This document shows, in pieces, positions 17,914-26,043 of a DNA stretch of 38,704 bases. The DNA comes from Acidobacteriota bacterium (GTDB lineage: Bacteria; Acidobacteriota; Thermoanaerobaculia; Multivoradales; SZUA-115). A model generated the notes under the pieces. The model was not told where the DNA came from, did no database searches, and was given only the letters and a program-made list of their open reading frames with translations. Every line of letters begins with the position of its first letter. The first letter of the stretch is position 1. Position numbers and translations under genes: made by a program. The stretch lies in NCBI GenBank assembly GCA_024277255.1, contig JAJRVQ010000035.1, positions 1-38,704 on the forward strand, read 5' to 3'.

Positions 17914-20151
17914 ATGTCCGGCGCACCATCTACCTTCAGCTCGAAATCGCTCGTCACCGTCGAGGGGACGCTCGACAAAATAGTCTTTGCCAACGAGGAG
18001 AACGGCTGGAGCGTGGTGCGCTTGCAGCTGGCGGACTCCTCCACGGTGACCGCCGTCGGCAACTTGCTGGCTGCCCAGCCGGGTGAGCGCTTGCAGCTGA
18101 CCGGCAGCTGGGAGAACAACTCCCGCTACGGACGACAGCTCAAAGTTGCCTCCTTCACCACCGTGCGCCCGGCCAGCGTTGCGGCGATCGAGAAATACCT
18201 CGGCTGCGGACTGATTCGCGGTATCGGCAAGGCGATGGCGCAACGGCTGGTGGCCCAATTTGGCGAGGAGACTCTCGACATCATCGAAGACCAGCCCGAC
18301 CGGCTGGCCGAGGTAGAAGGCATCGGGCCGAAACGCAGCAAGGCCATTCGCCAGGCTTGGGTCGAGCAGCGCGAGGTCAAGCAGCTGATGCTCTTCCTCC
18401 ACGAGCACGACGTCTCCACCGCCCACGCACTCAAGGTCTTCAAGCGCTACGGTGCCGATGCTTTGCGGGTGGTTGGTGAGCAGCCCTACCGGCTGGCGAC
18501 CGACATCTGGGGTATCGGTTTTCGCACCGCCGATGGGATCGCCGGCAAGTTGGGAATCGCCCCCGACGCTCCGCAACGGGCGCAGGCGGCGGTGATCCAC
18601 CTGCTGCGCGAAGGGACCGGGCGCGGTCACCTCTTCTTGCCCCGTGCAACCCTGCTGCGCGAGGCGGTGGCCTTGCTGTCGATCGAAGAGGAGCACATCG
18701 CCGCCGCCGTCGAGGTGCTGGCTGCCAACGCCACGATCGTCGTCGAGCGCAGCGTTACCGGGGATGGCGTCGAAGAGAGCGGTGCGAGTGGAGGTGAGGA
18801 GGAGGCTATCTTCCTCGCTGCCTTTCATGCCAGCGAGATCAGCTTGGCCCGCCAGCTGGCGAACCTGGCATCGGCGCCGCTGGCGCAGCCGCTCGATCTG
18901 GCCGGCGGCGAGTTGGTCCGCGCCTTGGACAAGTTCGAGCGCGGCGAATCGATCCAACTCGCACCCCAGCAGCGCAGGGCGATCGAAAGTGCCGTGCGCT
19001 CGCGCGTCCTGGTGATCACCGGTGGGCCGGGAACGGGTAAGACGACCCTGGTTCGCGGCATCGTTCACATCCTCTCGCGCCACGGCGGGCGATTGCTGCT
19101 CACCGCTCCGACCGGCCGCGCCGCCAAGCGGCTCGCCGAAGCGACGGGCCGGGAGGCCAAGACGGTCCACCGCTTGCTCGAGTTCGAGCCCCGGACCCGG
19201 ACCTTCCAGCGCGGCGAGGAGCGGCCGCTCAACGCCGGCGCCGTGATCGTCGACGAGGCGTCGATGCTCGACACCGTACTCGCCAACCACCTGGTCTGCG
19301 CCGTCCCGGCGGGTTGCCGGCTGATCTTGGTCGGCGACGTGGATCAGCTACCCTCGGTGGGCGCCGGCAATGTCCTCTTCGATCTCATCGACTCGCACAA
19401 GATCGAGGTCATCCGGCTCACCGAGATCTTCCGCCAGGCCGAACGCAGCGCCATCGTGGTCAACGCGCACCGAGTCAATCACGGTGAAATGCCCGACCTC
19501 AGCTCCCGCGCCGACTCCGACTTCTTCATGATCGAGCGGCCGGATGCCGGCGATCTGCTCACCACCCTGACCCACCTGGTCGCCGAGCGCATCCCTGCCG
19601 CCTTCGGTCTCGATCCCATCCGCGACATTCAGGTGCTGACGCCGATGAACCGCGGTAGTCTGGGCGTGGCCAACCTCAATGAGGAACTGCGCCGGCTACT
19701 CAACCCGAGCGGTCGTGAGATCGCGCGCGGCGGCAGCGTGCTGCGCGCCGGCGACAAGGTGATGCAGATCCGCAACAACTACGACCTCGACGTCTTCAAC
19801 GGCGATCTCGGTCGCATCGATCAAGTCGACACCATCGAGCACAAGGTCTGGGTCACCATCGACGGCAGGCGGATCGGCTACGAGTTCGCCGATCTCGATG
19901 AGCTACGGTTGGCCTACGCCTGTTCGATTCACAAGTCCCAGGGCAGCGAGTACCCCTGCGTCGTACTCCCGGTCCATACCCAGCATTTCGTCATGCTCGA
20001 GCGCAACCTGATCTACACCGCGTTGACGCGGGCGCGCCGGCTGGCCGTCCTGGTCGGCGAGCAACGCGCACTGGCCATCGCCGTGCGCAACCAGAGGACG
20101 CGCTCCCGGAACACCCGGCTGGCACAACGGCTGCGAGCGCTGGTCAGCTGA
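17914..20151 (+). CDS. recD2: ATP-dependent RecD2-type DNA helicase
   Basis: A 745-residue SF1B 5'-3' helicase acting in recombination and repair without RecBC. The N-terminal OB-like part (VEGTLDKIVFANEENGWSVVRL) leads to tandem helix-hairpin-helix segments at about 95-150 (LIRGIGKAMAQRLV, VEGIGPKRSKAI) that define the RecD2 long form. Walker A GGPGTGKT is at 370-377. Further motifs are TGRAAKRL, VDEASMLD, LVGDVDQLPSVGAG, LTEIFRQA, and the C-terminal AYACSIHKSQGSEYP and YTALTRARRL. The ATG at 17914 fits homology; an upstream extension would start in the leader and lacks a ribosome site. It converges on the bactofilin-like gene with 13 bases between stops. Confidence 0.95.
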   Translation: MSGAPSTFSSKSLVTVEGTLDKIVFANEENGWSVVRLQLADSSTVTAVGNLLAAQPGERLQLTGSWENNSRYGRQLKVASFTTVRPASVAAIEKYLGCGLIRGIGKAMAQRLVAQFGEETLDIIEDQPDRLAEVEGIGPKRSKAIRQAWVEQREVKQLMLFLHEHDVSTAHALKVFKRYGADALRVVGEQPYRLATDIWGIGFRTADGIAGKLGIAPDAPQRAQAAVIHLLREGTGRGHLFLPRATLLREAVALLSIEEEHIAAAVEVLAANATIVVERSVTGDGVEESGASGGEEEAIFLAAFHASEISLARQLANLASAPLAQPLDLAGGELVRALDKFERGESIQLAPQQRRAIESAVRSRVLVITGGPGTGKTTLVRGIVHILSRHGGRLLLTAPTGRAAKRLAEATGREAKTVHRLLEFEPRTRTFQRGEERPLNAGAVIVDEASMLDTVLANHLVCAVPAGCRLILVGDVDQLPSVGAGNVLFDLIDSHKIEVIRLTEIFRQAERSAIVVNAHRVNHGEMPDLSSRADSDFFMIERPDAGDLLTTLTHLVAERIPAAFGLDPIRDIQVLTPMNRGSLGVANLNEELRRLLNPSGREIARGGSVLRAGDKVMQIRNNYDLDVFNGDLGRIDQVDTIEHKVWVTIDGRRIGYEFADLDELRLAYACSIHKSQGSEYPCVVLPVHTQHFVMLERNLIYTALTRARRLAVLVGEQRALAIAVRNQRTRSRNTRLAQRLRALVS

Positions 20152-20164
20152 CCCGGCTCACCCG

Positions 20165-21991
20165 CTATCGCTCATCGCCATCGCCATCGGGGTCGCCATC
20201 GGGGTCGCCATCCAGATCAGACGCGGCATCGTCCTCTCCTCCTGAATCCGGCTCCGAGGCCGACTCTTCTTGTCCCTCGTCCGCCTCCCATGGGTCCGTT
20301 TGATCGCTCCAGCTATCCCGCGGCGCATCGTAGACGAGCCCGTCGGACGGGTCCGGCCCGGCCTGTGGATCGTGGTGGGCCGCATCCGTATAGCTGCCTC
20401 CGGGATAGAAGGCCTCGTTGCCGCGGTTCCTGCGCCGATCGATCAGCACCAGCAGTACGGCGCCGATACCGATGACCCCGGCCACGATCCAAACCAAACT
20501 GCCGAGTCCATGGCACAGCGCGGCGGGAATCCTGAACCAGCCCAGCCCCACGGCCATCAGGTCGAACAGGCTACCCACCAGATCGAAGCTGGCCAAGGTC
20601 AGCAACCCCCAAAGAACCGGTGCGTAGTCGCCGTCGGCGGTGCGGCCGATTTGCGACAGGGTCCACTCACCGACCCGCCTCGCCGCCCCCACCACACCCA
20701 ACAGCCAGATGGCGAAGACCAGGAAGGGAGTGATCAAGACGGTCAGCACCACCAACGGTATACCGATGATGGTCACCGTCAACAGGATCAGTAGAACCAC
20801 CAGCGCCGGGAAGAAGACGAGTAGGGCCAGGAATCCCACCAGCCCCGCCTTCCACCATTCCACTCGAATACGATCGGCGGTGTTGGCGACCAGTCGCGGG
20901 GCGATGAGCACCACGATCGAGGTCACCAGAGCGCAAAGTACCAGACAGACGCCGAACCAGAAGAAGTGCCACCAGCCACTCCACCAGGAGTGCCGGCGAT
21001 GGTTAGTGCCACGATCGAATCGCCAATCGACACTCCGATCTTGGGTCCAGTTGCCACCGATGAAGGGCACCTCGACGATCGAGCCGCGTACCTTGCCACC
21101 TTGATGGCGCACCACCTGACCGCCGACACTGGTGGCGTCACGGGTGATCTCTCCGCCCTCGTTGACGATCACCGAGCCACCCACCGCCACGACGTCGCCT
21201 TCGACCAGGCCATCCACCGTCACCGACCCCATCACCGCGGTCACATCACCGCGCACCTCACCCTCGACCTGGACCGATCCCATCACGGCGACGGCCTCGC
21301 GCACGCTTTCACCGGCGGGGATCACCAGGTTGCGGAAAACCGTGACCTCATCCCCGCGGCGATGAGGCACCTTGTGGCGCGGGATGTCCGGCACGCGAGG
21401 AACTCTCGGCACTCTCGGTGCTTCGACCTCGTCGCGGCGAGTGAATTCGGATCGCTGGTCGAGTTCTTCCTCTTCGGCCGGCGGGGAGGATTCCCCGGTT
21501 TCCTCCGCGGCGGGTGATTCTTCGATCGCGACCTCTTCCTCCGCGGGAGCCACGACCGCCTGTGCGGCAGCGTCGGCTGGAAGGTCGAACAAGGCACATT
21601 GCTCAGCGGAACTCAGATCCGCCACGGCCAGGATCCACTCGGCCTCATCTTCCAGCCAAGTGCGCAGAACCTCCCGCGGCACCTTGGCACCGTTGATCGC
21701 GATGGCCGTGCCGACAATCTCGATCCGGCGCACGCCGAAGCGCGAAGTTCGAGGTTCGAGCACCAGCCCGCCAGGAGTCGATCCAACCGCATAAAGTTCC
21801 TCGACCCGATCCCGCAGCTGCGCGGTCGTCTCAGAGGCTTCCTGCGCCGCGACGACGGGCGCCACCGCCACGGCCAGGGCCAGGGCCAATACAAGGGCCA
21901 GTGCCAACACAAGGGTCTTTGCTGGTGCAGAGGCCGGATTGGCGGCGAGGGCTTGGCCTCGACGCCGCAAGATTTCAATGCAACTGGACAT
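20165..21991 (-). CDS. Bactofilin-like polymer-forming membrane protein
   Basis: A 608-residue envelope protein. After an N-terminal Ala/Leu/Val signal or anchor (about 26-49) come an acidic linker rich in Glu and a PRVPRVPRVP repeat (about 192-201). A bactofilin-like beta-helix follows at 217-307, built of repeats such as VMGSVQVEGEVRGDV, VMGSVTVDGLVEGDV and VGGSVIVNEGGEI. Several membrane segments lie at about 343-364, 383-437, 459-484 and 499-517. The C-terminus is acidic, ending in DGDPDGDPDGD repeats. AGGAGT before the ATG at 21991 sets the start. It overlaps the upstream membrane-protein gene by 17 bases. I infer an envelope scaffold regulated by the neighbouring ECF factor. Confidence 0.8.
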   Translation of the reverse strand: MSSCIEILRRRGQALAANPASAPAKTLVLALALVLALALAVAVAPVVAAQEASETTAQLRDRVEELYAVGSTPGGLVLEPRTSRFGVRRIEIVGTAIAINGAKVPREVLRTWLEDEAEWILAVADLSSAEQCALFDLPADAAAQAVVAPAEEEVAIEESPAAEETGESSPPAEEEELDQRSEFTRRDEVEAPRVPRVPRVPDIPRHKVPHRRGDEVTVFRNLVIPAGESVREAVAVMGSVQVEGEVRGDVTAVMGSVTVDGLVEGDVVAVGGSVIVNEGGEITRDATSVGGQVVRHQGGKVRGSIVEVPFIGGNWTQDRSVDWRFDRGTNHRRHSWWSGWWHFFWFGVCLVLCALVTSIVVLIAPRLVANTADRIRVEWWKAGLVGFLALLVFFPALVVLLILLTVTIIGIPLVVLTVLITPFLVFAIWLLGVVGAARRVGEWTLSQIGRTADGDYAPVLWGLLTLASFDLVGSLFDLMAVGLGWFRIPAALCHGLGSLVWIVAGVIGIGAVLLVLIDRRRNRGNEAFYPGGSYTDAAHHDPQAGPDPSDGLVYDAPRDSWSDQTDPWEADEGQEESASEPDSGGEDDAASDLDGDPDGDPDGDGDER

Positions 21992-22514
21992 AAGCGGAAC
22001 TCCTGTCTGGGGAAAGCAGCTCACGAAGAGCACGAAAGGCGAGAGTCGACATCGCCAGGGCGACAATCAAGGTCAGCGCCGTACCGGGAGTTTGCAGGTT
22101 CAACGAGAGGCTCTCGCTACTGTGCAGCAACCCTTGCCAAATCGCCGCGGCCGCGGCGATCAGATGGCCCATCGAGGCGATCAAGGCCACCGACAGATCG
22201 GTCCAGGTGATCTCGCCCAACCAACGGAGAATCGGTCCGCGCAGCTGCGCGCCGAGGACCACCAGAAAGAGAGAGGCCGCGGCCAGCAGTGAAGCCGAGA
22301 ACCAGCGTCCGAACCACGCCCAGCGGCTCGGCGCCGCCGGCAGCAAGCCCAACCGCGCGGCGTTGGCCAACACCCTGTCGCCAAAACCGGCTGAAGGCTG
22401 CGCCACAGGCAAGGCAGCAAAGAGACTTCTCAGTGCCGACTCAGCCTCCGACTGGCCATCGCGACGCTCTGCGTCGAGCCACCGGCGAAGATGTTCAAGA
22501 TCTCTCGGTTTCAT
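21975..22514 (-). CDS. Membrane protein, probable anti-sigma factor
   Basis: A 179-residue protein beginning MKPRDLEHLRRWLDAER, with a cytoplasmic N-terminal helix region followed by membrane segments at about 80-95, 110-135 and 150-165. GGAGG lies upstream of the ATG at 22514, 22 bases after the sigma-factor stop. I see no zinc-binding HxxxCxxC of classical ZAS anti-sigmas. The role is therefore inferred from position directly after an ECF sigma gene and from membrane topology. The long open frame upstream of 22514 is the antisense-like shadow of the sigma gene. Confidence 0.65.
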   Translation of the reverse strand: MKPRDLEHLRRWLDAERRDGQSEAESALRSLFAALPVAQPSAGFGDRVLANAARLGLLPAAPSRWAWFGRWFSASLLAAASLFLVVLGAQLRGPILRWLGEITWTDLSVALIASMGHLIAAAAAIWQGLLHSSESLSLNLQTPGTALTLIVALAMSTLAFRALRELLSPDRSSAYVQLH

Positions 22515-22536
22515 TCTCTCAAGCCTCCAGCCAGCC

Positions 22537-23157
22537 CTACGCGTCTCGTCCGCGGTGAGTTTCGGTCGATCCTTGTCCGTAGCCCATTTCAGCCAGCACC
22601 GTTGCCATCTCCTTGCGCCCTCGGTGGAGATGGGTCTTGACCGTCCCCAGAGGGAGGCGGGTGATCTCGGCGATCTCGTTGTACGACAACCCCTCCTGAT
22701 AGCGCAAGACCAGAAGCTCCCGGTAGTCCACACGAATGCGCGCCAAGGCCAGATCCAGATCGCGGCCAAGATCGCCACGCTCGGCGGCGGCGAGCGGAGA
22801 TTCGACCGAGGAATCGACCAGAACCGCCTCGAGACCGGCCTCCCCCTCGTCGTTTCCACCGATGGGGACGGTCGACGGTCGCCGGCGGCGAAGATGGTCG
22901 AGGGTCGTGTTGTGCGCGATCTTGAACAACCAGCTCGACAGCTTGCGTTTGGCGTCGAACCGGTCGAGCGCGGAAAAGGCTTTCAAGAAGGCCTCCTGAG
23001 CCAAGTCCTCCGCCAGCGCCGCATCGCGCACCATGCGCAGGATCAAACTGTACACCGGGCCCTCGTAGCGCCGCACCAGTTCGGCATAGCCCTGCTGCGA
23101 GCCTTCGAGGGCCCGACGAACCAAGGCAGCGTCGTCCAACTTCTGATAGGTGCTCAC
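22537..23157 (-). CDS. ECF sigma factor, RpoE-like
   Basis: A 206-residue group-4 sigma factor. Region 2 spans about 20-95 (YAELVRRYEGPVYSLILRMV, DLAQEAFLKAFSALDRFD, LSSWLFKIAHNTTLDHLRRRR). A variable acidic linker follows. Region 4 spans about 140-195 (RELLVLRYQEGLSYNEIAEITRL then LGTVKTHLHRGRKEM). The start is GTG at 23157, which begins the family-like N-terminus; no good ribosome site or ATG is present, so it may be inefficiently translated or leaderless. It heads an operon with the membrane protein and the bactofilin-like gene. Confidence 0.92.
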   Translation of the reverse strand: MSTYQKLDDAALVRRALEGSQQGYAELVRRYEGPVYSLILRMVRDAALAEDLAQEAFLKAFSALDRFDAKRKLSSWLFKIAHNTTLDHLRRRRPSTVPIGGNDEGEAGLEAVLVDSSVESPLAAAERGDLGRDLDLALARIRVDYRELLVLRYQEGLSYNEIAEITRLPLGTVKTHLHRGRKEMATVLAEMGYGQGSTETHRGRDA

Positions 23158-23289
23158 CGGTCATCGTCTGGTACGCGCAAGAACGATCCAAGTTCAAAGC
23201 CCCGCCGCCCCTCCCGCTGGCGCAGGTAGCGCGGTAGACTCCCCCGGCGGGGGCTTTCAACCCGCATCAACTTCCGCAGGAGAGACTCG

Positions 23290-23847
23290 ATGAAGCGAAT
23301 CATACTGTCACTAGCCCTGATCGCAGCTTCCACCCTGCCACTCACCGCCGGCACACTGGTTGGAGTCGACATGGCCGACACCACCACCATCGGCGATCAG
23401 GATTTGGTCCTCAATGGCATGGCCCTGCGCAAGAAGTTCTTCATCAAGGTCTACGTCGCAGGGTTGTATCTGCCGGCCAAGCAGTCCGATGGCGCCAAGG
23501 TCCTCGACGACGACACGGCCCGCAAGACCGTCATGCACTTCGTTTTCAACGTCGGCAAAGAGAAGATCTGCGAAGGCTGGAACGAAGGGTTGGAGGCCAA
23601 CACGCCGGACGCTTCGGCCGCCTTGCACAAGGACTTCGAGACTCTCTGTTCGATGATGGAGGATGCGAAGAAGGGCGAGCGTTTCGAGTTCGCCTACCTG
23701 CCCGGTACCGGCACCGAAGTCTCGGTCAAGGGCGAAACGAAGGGGACGATCGCCGGCAAGGAGTTCGCTGACGCACTCTGGGCCAGCTGGATCGGAGAGC
23801 ACCCCGGCCCCGGCGAGGGTTTCAAGAGCGACCTTCTCGGCAACTAA
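23290..23847 (+). CDS. Chalcone isomerase-fold secreted protein
   Basis: A 185-residue protein with a signal peptide at 1-20 (MKRIILSLALIAASTLPLTA) and the core pattern LNGMALRKKFFIKVYVAGLYLP, MHFVFNVGKEKICEGWNEGL, FEFAYLPGTGTEVSVKG and FADALWASWIGEHP. This matches the bacterial chalcone-isomerase-like family (PF16036 type), most members of which lack isomerase activity; a fatty-acid-binding role is known for plant relatives and only possible here. CAGGAGAG precedes the ATG. It is transcribed divergently from the ECF sigma gene. Confidence 0.85.
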   Translation: MKRIILSLALIAASTLPLTAGTLVGVDMADTTTIGDQDLVLNGMALRKKFFIKVYVAGLYLPAKQSDGAKVLDDDTARKTVMHFVFNVGKEKICEGWNEGLEANTPDASAALHKDFETLCSMMEDAKKGERFEFAYLPGTGTEVSVKGETKGTIAGKEFADALWASWIGEHPGPGEGFKSDLLGN

Positions 23848-23870
23848 TACTCAGCTGACATCGAGCGCAT

Positions 23871-23898
23871 CGCTGCCGTGACCAAGGTCGCGGCAGCG
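23871..23898 (+). terminator. Hairpin downstream of the chalcone isomerase-like gene
   Basis: CGCTGCCG/CGGCAGCG 8-bp stem 24 bases past the stop codon, followed by a second small hairpin GCGAG-CAAA-CTCGC. No T-run follows on the plus strand. Confidence 0.4.
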
Positions 23899-23916
23899 GC
23901 GAGCAAACTCGCAGAC

Positions 23917-23950
23917 AAAAAAAGAGAGGAGCGCTGCCTGACGCTCCTCT
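23917..23950 (-). terminator. Intrinsic terminator of the predicted small RNA
   Basis: A 9-bp GC-rich stem with an 8-base loop, followed on the minus strand by C and seven Ts (23917-23923). On the plus strand the same hairpin has only a TTT tail and may also help end the chalcone isomerase-like transcript. Confidence 0.7.
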
Positions 23951-23984
23951 TTGGGAGGGATGAGAGGAGGATTCGCCTCCCCGA
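23917..23984 (-). ncRNA. Predicted small RNA with CCUCC-rich loops and a terminator
   Basis: A 67-68 base minus-strand transcript predicted from signals only. A near-consensus promoter lies just upstream at 23991-24019. The RNA would fold GGAGG-CGAAT-CCTCC (23966-23980), then a single-stranded CATCCCTCCC stretch. It ends in an AGAGGAGCG/CGCTCCTCT hairpin (23925-23933 with 23942-23950) with C and seven U residues (23917-23923). No minus-strand gene lies upstream, so this terminator has no other client. The CCUCC and CUCCU motifs could pair with Shine-Dalgarno sequences, as in some known C-rich regulatory RNAs. Confidence 0.5.
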
Positions 23985-23990
23985 ACCCCA

Positions 23991-24019
23991 ACCATAGCGC
24001 AGCAATAGCCACGTGTCAA
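23991..24019 (-). promoter_or_regulatory. Sigma-70 promoter of the predicted small RNA
   Basis: On the minus strand a perfect -35 TTGACA (24014-24019) and a -10 TATGGT (23991-23996) at the optimal 17-base spacing. It overlaps the start region of the divergent metallopeptidase gene. Confidence 0.6.
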
Positions 24020-24027
24020 TATCAGGA

Positions 24028-26043
24028 ATGGACAAACCTTCACCAGCACCGATTCGACTGGCGTACCGGTGCGCCATCCTGGTTTCGGGGCTGTTGGTCG
24101 CGCTCTCCGCCCAGCCACGCGCCGTCGCTCAGCCGGTGGCGGGTGCGCCCGATCCGATCGCCTCCTACACCATCGAGGCGACGCTCGACAGCGAGACCCA
24201 CCAGATCCGTGGCCGCCAGACGATCCTCTGGCGCAACACCTCCGCTGTCGAGACCGACGAACTCCACCTCCACCTCTACCTCAATGCCTTCAAGAACTCC
24301 GCTTCAAGCTGGTCTCGGCACGCCCGTCCGGAAGATCTCGCTGTGCTGGCCAAAGAGGGCTGGGGGTGGATCGAACTCTCTCGCTTCGCGGTCGAAGGTG
24401 ACGACCTCCTCTCCGCGCTGACCTATCTCGCCCCCGATGACGCCAACGGCGCCGACCGCACCGTGGCGCGGGTTGCGCTGCCACGGCCGATCCCGCCGGG
24501 TGGGAGCCGCGAAATCACCGTCGACTTCATCGCTCAGCTGCCGAGAGTGGTGGCGAGAACAGGGTTCAAGAACGACTTCCACCTCGTCGCGCAGTGGTTC
24601 CCCAAGCTCGGAGTCCTCGCCGAGGATGGCCGCTGGCAGTGCCATCAGTTTCACTCGGAGAGCGAGTTCTTCGCCGACTTCGGCACTTACGATGTCTCGA
24701 TCACCCTGCCCCGGCGATTCGTCGTCGGCGCCACCGGCAACCTCGCCGATCAGCGAGACAACGGCGACGGCAGCAAGACGCTACGCTTTGTTCAACAGTC
24801 AGTTCACGACTTCGCCTGGACCGCCTGGCCCCGCTTCGTCGAGGTCCGCCACCGTTTCCGTCACCCCAAGCTGCCCGAGGTGGAGCTGACCTTGTTGCTG
24901 CGGCCTGAAACGCATCACTTCGCCAGCCGCTACATCGCCGCCCTCGAACACTCACTGCGCCTTTACGGCCGGTGGTACGGGCCCTATCCTTACCGCACGC
25001 TGACGGTGGTGGACCCACCCTGGGGAGCCGAGCAGGCAGGCGGTATGGAGTACCCCACCCTCTTCACCACCGGGACCGAGTTGCATAGTCCGCCGGCGAC
25101 CGTGGAGCCCGAAGGGCTGATCGTGCATGAGTTCGGCCATCAGTACTGGTACGGACTGCTCGCCAGCAACGAGTTCGAGGAGCCCTATCTCGACGAGGGC
25201 ATCACCACCTACGTGACCGGCCGCCTGCTGCGCGAGGCCTATTCCGATCCGGCTTGGAGCTACGATTTCTGGGGGTTCAAACGGGTTTGGCCAAGGATTC
25301 GCCGGCGAGAAGTGGTCGACACCTCGGTTCGTTTCTTTCGCCGGCCCAGCGTCGATCCGATCTCGCGCACCGCCTGGGGATACCTCGACCAGCGCGCCTA
25401 CGGATCGCTCGCCTACAGCAAGATGGCGTTGCTGATGGAACAGATCGAGCGCACCGTCACGCCACCGGTCATGCAGCGCGCGATGCGCGCCTACTCCGAG
25501 CGCTTCCGCTTCCATCACCCGCGCACCGCCGATCTGGAAAAGACTCTCACCGCGGAGAGCGGCACCGACCTCGGCCCGCTGTTCCGCCAGCTGCTGCACG
25601 GCTCCGGCCGACTCGACTACGCTGTCACCAGCGCCAAGAGCTGGCCCGACACCGGCAAGTTCGGCATCTTTGGTCAGGGTGGAGAGCGCACCCGGCGAGA
25701 GTCGCCGCAAGGGCGGTCGCCGGAGCGGCCACGCTTCGCCAGCGAAGTGGTGGTTCGCCGGCTGGGGGAAGTACGCCTGCCGGTCACCACGGAATTCTCC
25801 TTCGCCGACGGCCGGCGGGAGCAGCGCGTTTGGGACGGGCAAGAACGCTGGGTTCGCTACCGGATCCGCGGCCCGCGACTGCTCAGCGCCGAAGTCGACC
25901 CACAAGGTGTCATGGTGCTCGACGCCGACCGCCTCAACAATTCTCGCCGCACCGCAAGCGACCGGCGCGCCTCCCGGCGCTGGCATCAACGGGTGCGTTT
26001 CTGGATCCAGAACCTGCTTGAGACCACGGCCGCTTTGGGATGA
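24028..26043 (+). CDS. M1-like gluzincin metallopeptidase
   Basis: A 671-residue exported zinc aminopeptidase-like protein. A signal or anchor lies at about 14-32. The N-terminal beta domain starts YTIEATLDSETHQIRG. A GGMEYPTL segment stands where aminopeptidases have GAMEN. The zinc site is H367-E368-F-G-H371 with E390 nineteen residues later (HExxH-x18-E). The C-terminal part ends in a basic stretch. The start is uncertain: ATG at 24028 has AGGA directly adjacent, and a GTG at 24013 in frame has no ribosome site. Its TGA overlaps the next ATG by ATGA, so it is coupled to the membrane protein. Substrate unknown. Confidence 0.9.
   Translation: MDKPSPAPIRLAYRCAILVSGLLVALSAQPRAVAQPVAGAPDPIASYTIEATLDSETHQIRGRQTILWRNTSAVETDELHLHLYLNAFKNSASSWSRHARPEDLAVLAKEGWGWIELSRFAVEGDDLLSALTYLAPDDANGADRTVARVALPRPIPPGGSREITVDFIAQLPRVVARTGFKNDFHLVAQWFPKLGVLAEDGRWQCHQFHSESEFFADFGTYDVSITLPRRFVVGATGNLADQRDNGDGSKTLRFVQQSVHDFAWTAWPRFVEVRHRFRHPKLPEVELTLLLRPETHHFASRYIAALEHSLRLYGRWYGPYPYRTLTVVDPPWGAEQAGGMEYPTLFTTGTELHSPPATVEPEGLIVHEFGHQYWYGLLASNEFEEPYLDEGITTYVTGRLLREAYSDPAWSYDFWGFKRVWPRIRRREVVDTSVRFFRRPSVDPISRTAWGYLDQRAYGSLAYSKMALLMEQIERTVTPPVMQRAMRAYSERFRFHHPRTADLEKTLTAESGTDLGPLFRQLLHGSGRLDYAVTSAKSWPDTGKFGIFGQGGERTRRESPQGRSPERPRFASEVVVRRLGEVRLPVTTEFSFADGRREQRVWDGQERWVRYRIRGPRLLSAEVDPQGVMVLDADRLNNSRRTASDRRASRRWHQRVRFWIQNLLETTAALG

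Noticed and set aside
20165..20240. Tandem GTCGCCATCGGG-like repeats as a minisatellite
   Set aside because: They encode the DGDPDGD tail of the bactofilin-like protein and need no separate explanation.
22515..22859. N-terminal extension of the membrane protein after the ECF sigma gene
   Set aside because: It reads the sigma gene in a shadow frame; GGAGG and ATG at 22514 give a better start.
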